64,000 nucleotides of DNA from Aquimarina sp. MMG016 (GTDB lineage: Bacteria > Bacteroidota > Bacteroidia > Flavobacteriales > Flavobacteriaceae): positions 310,001 through 374,000 of the forward strand of contig NZ_JAGJEA010000005.1 in NCBI RefSeq assembly GCF_018100805.1. The letters are read 5' to 3'. How positions within the stretch are numbered: position 1 is the first letter of the stretch; every line of letters starts with the position of its first letter. The notes under the pieces were generated by a model. That model saw only the letters and a list, made by a program, of their open reading frames with translations. It was not told where the DNA came from and ran no database searches. Position numbers and translations under genes: made by a program. Below are positions 61,206 through 64,000 of this stretch, piece after piece.

Positions 61206-62042
61206 ATGAAAAATATTCTGCTTCCAACCGATTTTTCTGACAATGCCAGAAATGCGATCAACTACGCCATGGAGTTTTTTAAAAATGAACTCTGTACGTT
61301 TTACATACTCAATGTTCAGAAAGCATCAAGCTATACTACTGATGACCTGATGGTTGCTCCTGCAAACACGACTATTCATCAGTCTGTAATTAGTGATGCC
61401 AAAAAGAAATTGGATATCATTGTAGAAGAGTTAAAAACTGCTTATTCTCAAGAAAATTATACCTTTCATTCACTTACTGACTATGATGTATTTACAGATG
61501 CTATTAGACAAGCAGTACAAGCTAAGGATATTGATCTGATTATTATGGGTACCAATGGAGCAACAGGTGCAGCAGAAGTTGTTTTTGGTAGTAACACTCT
61601 AAATGTAATTCGAAAGGTAGATTGTCCTATTATTGCTATCCCACAAGGATTCATATTCAAACCCCTTAAAAAAGTATTGTTTACCATAGATAATGGAGAT
61701 CATTTTATTACTGAAGGTATAGAACCTCTTATGGATGTCCTGGTAAAGTATAAATCTTCATTACGTATTCTAAAGATCAAAGAAGATGAAACAGTTACCG
61801 TTGCTGAGTTTGATGACAAAAAACATATGAAAGCGTTTTTTAAAGATATAAATCATACCTTTCACTCTATAATCAATGTCCCAACAGCCTTGGCCATTAA
61901 TAGTTTTGTGCAAATTATGAATGTAGACATGACTGCTATGTTTATCAAAAGAGAAACATTTTTAGAACGATTTTTTAAAGGATCCGAAACCTCCAAAATT
62001 AGTTATGGAACCCGAGTACCACTATTGATTATGCATAGTTGA
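61206..62042 (+). CDS. universal stress protein (two Usp domains)
   Basis: 278 residues from ATG 61206; an in-frame GTG two codons earlier is less likely. First Usp domain: MKNILLPTDFSDNARNAINY and the ATP-binding GTNGATGAAEVVFGSNT (G-x2-G-x9-G-S). The second half (KKVLFTIDNGDHF, ...PLLIMHS) is a degenerate Usp domain without the ATP motif. Stress-response nucleotide-binding protein. Its stop is 20 bases before the ATG of cardiolipin synthase. Confidence 0.9.
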   Translation: MKNILLPTDFSDNARNAINYAMEFFKNELCTFYILNVQKASSYTTDDLMVAPANTTIHQSVISDAKKKLDIIVEELKTAYSQENYTFHSLTDYDVFTDAIRQAVQAKDIDLIIMGTNGATGAAEVVFGSNTLNVIRKVDCPIIAIPQGFIFKPLKKVLFTIDNGDHFITEGIEPLMDVLVKYKSSLRILKIKEDETVTVAEFDDKKHMKAFFKDINHTFHSIINVPTALAINSFVQIMNVDMTAMFIKRETFLERFFKGSETSKISYGTRVPLLIMHS

Positions 62043-62062
62043 TCAAACACCAACAGCATCCT

Positions 62063-63484
62063 ATGATATATTATATCGCAATTGCTTTATATATCCTCAT
62101 CGGAACCTTTATTATCGTTAGGTTACTTCTTAATGGAATGAGACCTACCAAAACCTTAGCCTGGTTGCTTACCATTTTTACGATTCCTATTGGAGGTATC
62201 TTCTTATACCTTATGCTCGGTAGAAATCGAAGAAAGAATAAGCTTTTTAGACTCAAGCGTACACCAGAAGTAAGTGCTTTTACAAAAAGAGCATTACAAG
62301 AATGTTCACCTATTACACAAGAAGAATTTACAGAGCATCATAAAATCATTTCGCTCATTACCCGAAATTCTCATTTTGCTCCAAGCACAGGTAATCAGGT
62401 GAAACTTCTTAAAAATGGAGTAACCACTTTTAAAGCTATTTTTGAAGCACTGCGCAATGCAGAACACTTTATTTATCTGGAATATTACATTTTTGAAGAA
62501 GGAGAACTAACTGATGAACTTTTAGAACTTTTTCAGGAAAAGGTGAATCAAGGAGTCTCTATTAAAATACTCTATGATGGTATTGGAAGTTTATCACTAA
62601 GCAAAATGTATGTTAAAAAACTACGAAATATTGGGGTGGAGATTCATAAATTTTTACCTATTCGATTTGGTAAGTTTTTATCCTCTATCAATTATAGAAA
62701 TCACAGAAAAATTATTGTTGTTGATGGTAAAATTGCTTTTACCGGAGGCATCAATGTTGCTGATAAATACCTAAAAGGTGATCCTACACTCGGTATGTGG
62801 TATGATACACATCTACAGATTAAAGGCCCTGCTGTAAATAGTCTTAAAGCTATTTTTGTTTTGGATTGGTATCTGGTAAGTAATGATAAAACCATACTAA
62901 ATACTTCTACCTTTGTTGATCATACTAAAAAAGGGGTGTCATCAGTCCAGATTGTACATAGCGGCCCTGATGATGATTTCTCCTCTACGCAACAAATGTA
63001 TTTTTCTATAATTAGCGAGGCTAAAAAGTATGTTTATATTACTAATCCATATATCATCCCGGGAGAATCCATCCTGGACGCATTAAAAATAGCTGCTATG
63101 AGTGGCGTCGATGTGAGGTTACTACTTTCCGAAAAATCCGATAATATTATTGTACGTTGGTGTGTACGATCATATTTTGAACGTTTACTACAAGCCGGAG
63201 TAAAAATTTGTTTGTTCCCAGAAGGTTTTATGCATAGTAAAACTATTGTAGCAGATAATACTATTTCTTCTGTAGGTACTACCAATCTGGATATTCGTAG
63301 CTTCGAACAAAATTATGAAGTCAATGCAGTAATTTATGACGATGAATTTGCCGTAGCACTAAAAAATGATTTTTTAGAAAATTGTTATAAAAGTGTTTCG
63401 CTTAACTATAATACCTTTGTACACAGACCATGGATACATAAATTAAAAGAAGGTATTGCTAAAATCTTTAGCCCGGTTTTATAA
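62063..63484 (+). CDS. cls: cardiolipin synthase (phospholipase D family)
   Basis: 473 residues from ATG 62063; a TTG at 62039 would overlap the upstream stop codon. Two N-terminal membrane helices (IYYIAIALYILIGTFIIVRL and LAWLLTIFTIPIGGIFLYLM), then two HKD active sites: NHRKIIVVDGKIAFTGG and HSKTIVADNTISSVGTTN. Joins two phosphatidylglycerol molecules into cardiolipin at the inner membrane. Followed after 12 bases by a patatin gene, suggesting a lipid-remodelling unit. Confidence 0.93.
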   Translation: MIYYIAIALYILIGTFIIVRLLLNGMRPTKTLAWLLTIFTIPIGGIFLYLMLGRNRRKNKLFRLKRTPEVSAFTKRALQECSPITQEEFTEHHKIISLITRNSHFAPSTGNQVKLLKNGVTTFKAIFEALRNAEHFIYLEYYIFEEGELTDELLELFQEKVNQGVSIKILYDGIGSLSLSKMYVKKLRNIGVEIHKFLPIRFGKFLSSINYRNHRKIIVVDGKIAFTGGINVADKYLKGDPTLGMWYDTHLQIKGPAVNSLKAIFVLDWYLVSNDKTILNTSTFVDHTKKGVSSVQIVHSGPDDDFSSTQQMYFSIISEAKKYVYITNPYIIPGESILDALKIAAMSGVDVRLLLSEKSDNIIVRWCVRSYFERLLQAGVKICLFPEGFMHSKTIVADNTISSVGTTNLDIRSFEQNYEVNAVIYDDEFAVALKNDFLENCYKSVSLNYNTFVHRPWIHKLKEGIAKIFSPVL

Positions 63485-63496
63485 ATAACAGATTAT

Positions 63497-64000
63497 ATGA
63501 AAGATCCAAAAAAGATAGGAGTGGTACTTTCTGGTGGTGGATTTAAAGGTGTAGCCCATATCGGAGCTATACAGGCACTGGAGGAGACAGGAATTGTTCC
63601 ACAATATGTTTCTGGAACTAGTGCTGGAGCTCTGGTAGGATCCTTATATGCAGGAGGGTATACACCCCATGAAATCAAAGATTTCTTTAAAAAAACACCT
63701 TTATTTAAGTTTAATCGCTTTACGCGAAAGAAAGCCGGTTTCCTGGATTCTGAAAAATTCTATGATGACCTCATTACCTTCTTACCAGAGAACTCTTTTG
63801 AAGCATTGCAAAAAAAACTTTTTGTTAATGCTACAAACTTAGTAGAAGGTACAACAAAAGTATTCAGTACTGGTCCATTAATTAAACCCTTATTAGCTTC
63901 AGCTGCATTTCCGGGAGTTTTTACACCGATACTTATTGATGGAGAACTATATGCGGATGGAGGGATTTTGGATAATTTTCTGGTTACTCCTCTCCAAAAA
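63497..64000 (+). CDS. patatin-like phospholipase (3' partial)
   Basis: 168 residues visible from ATG 63497; the frame runs off the window. Oxyanion-hole motif SGGGFKGVAHIG (about 12-23), nucleophile GTSAG (Ser about 42) and the catalytic Asp in YADGGILDNF (about 155). RssA-like bacterial patatins are cytosolic or membrane-associated lipid acyl hydrolases. Co-directional with cls 12 bases away. Confidence 0.93.
   Translation, partial: MKDPKKIGVVLSGGGFKGVAHIGAIQALEETGIVPQYVSGTSAGALVGSLYAGGYTPHEIKDFFKKTPLFKFNRFTRKKAGFLDSEKFYDDLITFLPENSFEALQKKLFVNATNLVEGTTKVFSTGPLIKPLLASAAFPGVFTPILIDGELYADGGILDNFLVTPLQK

Overview
The window is a low-GC chromosomal segment of a Bacteroidota bacterium, almost certainly a marine-type Flavobacteriaceae member. 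Several things point there. DnaE carries its own N-terminal proofreading exonuclease. Promoters use the TAnnTTTG -7 element with TTG near -33. There are no Shine-Dalgarno sequences. Type IX secretion (T9SS) C-terminal sorting domains and many Flavobacteriia-typical DUF families (4230, 4260, 4407, 6660) are present. I cannot fix the genus from sequence alone.

Layout. 1-8.5 kb: 5'-truncated dnaE, a seven-haem cytochrome, a STAS-like protein, trxA, a DUF58 protein, tRNA-Asp and a DUF456 protein. 8.5-12.2 kb: a BlaI repressor and M56 peptidase pair with clear operators, a lipoprotein and ruvC. 12.2-18.6 kb: a tightly packed plus-strand run of hemW, methyltransferase, cyclase, DUF4260, DUF4230, GNAT, MmcQ/YjbR and a membrane-anchored MutS-family ATPase. 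18.5-24.3 kb: a complete 4-hydroxyproline catabolic operon (deaminase, 2-oxoglutarate semialdehyde dehydrogenase, epimerase, D-hydroxyproline dehydrogenase) facing a divergent AraC regulator. 24.4-28.1 kb: DUF4407 and a second BlaI-M56 pair whose peptidase ends in a very long charged helix. 28.3-31.3 kb: SPFH plus Arc-like protein, M20 dipeptidase, tRNA-Leu.

31.4-54.5 kb is the most unusual part. A 7TM sensor with its own HTH, then a three-gene cassette (52-residue coiled-coil protein, STAS-like protein, receiver-like/HTH regulator), lead into three giant leucine-rich-repeat surface proteins of 2930, 876 and 1479 residues. The first also carries a metzincin protease domain. All three end in the same module and a two-loop, dockerin-like calcium motif with an identical last decapeptide, and none has a recognisable T9SS sorting domain. 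Directly downstream are two proteins that do have T9SS sorting domains. Their N-terminal beta-sandwich looks cohesin-like, and the second adds five Ig-like DUF5011 repeats as a stalk. I propose a cohesin-dockerin-type surface assembly in which T9SS-anchored receptors hold LRR adhesins.

The LRR genes, the regulatory cassette and a cytochrome c peroxidase at 56.7 kb share a promoter architecture that I found by eye: two direct repeats one helical turn apart (GTACCCC at period 12 or GTCTCCC at period 11), placed 31 or 30 bases upstream of the -7 hexamer. This looks like a regulon, plausibly controlled by one of the regulators encoded at 31.4-34.7 kb.

54.5-64 kb: a lipoprotein; a minus-strand metal- or redox-related group (DUF6660, TonB-dependent receptor, cytochrome c peroxidase); a DJ-1/PfpI protein with a Crp/Fnr regulator; then plus-strand universal stress protein, cardiolipin synthase and a 3'-truncated patatin phospholipase.
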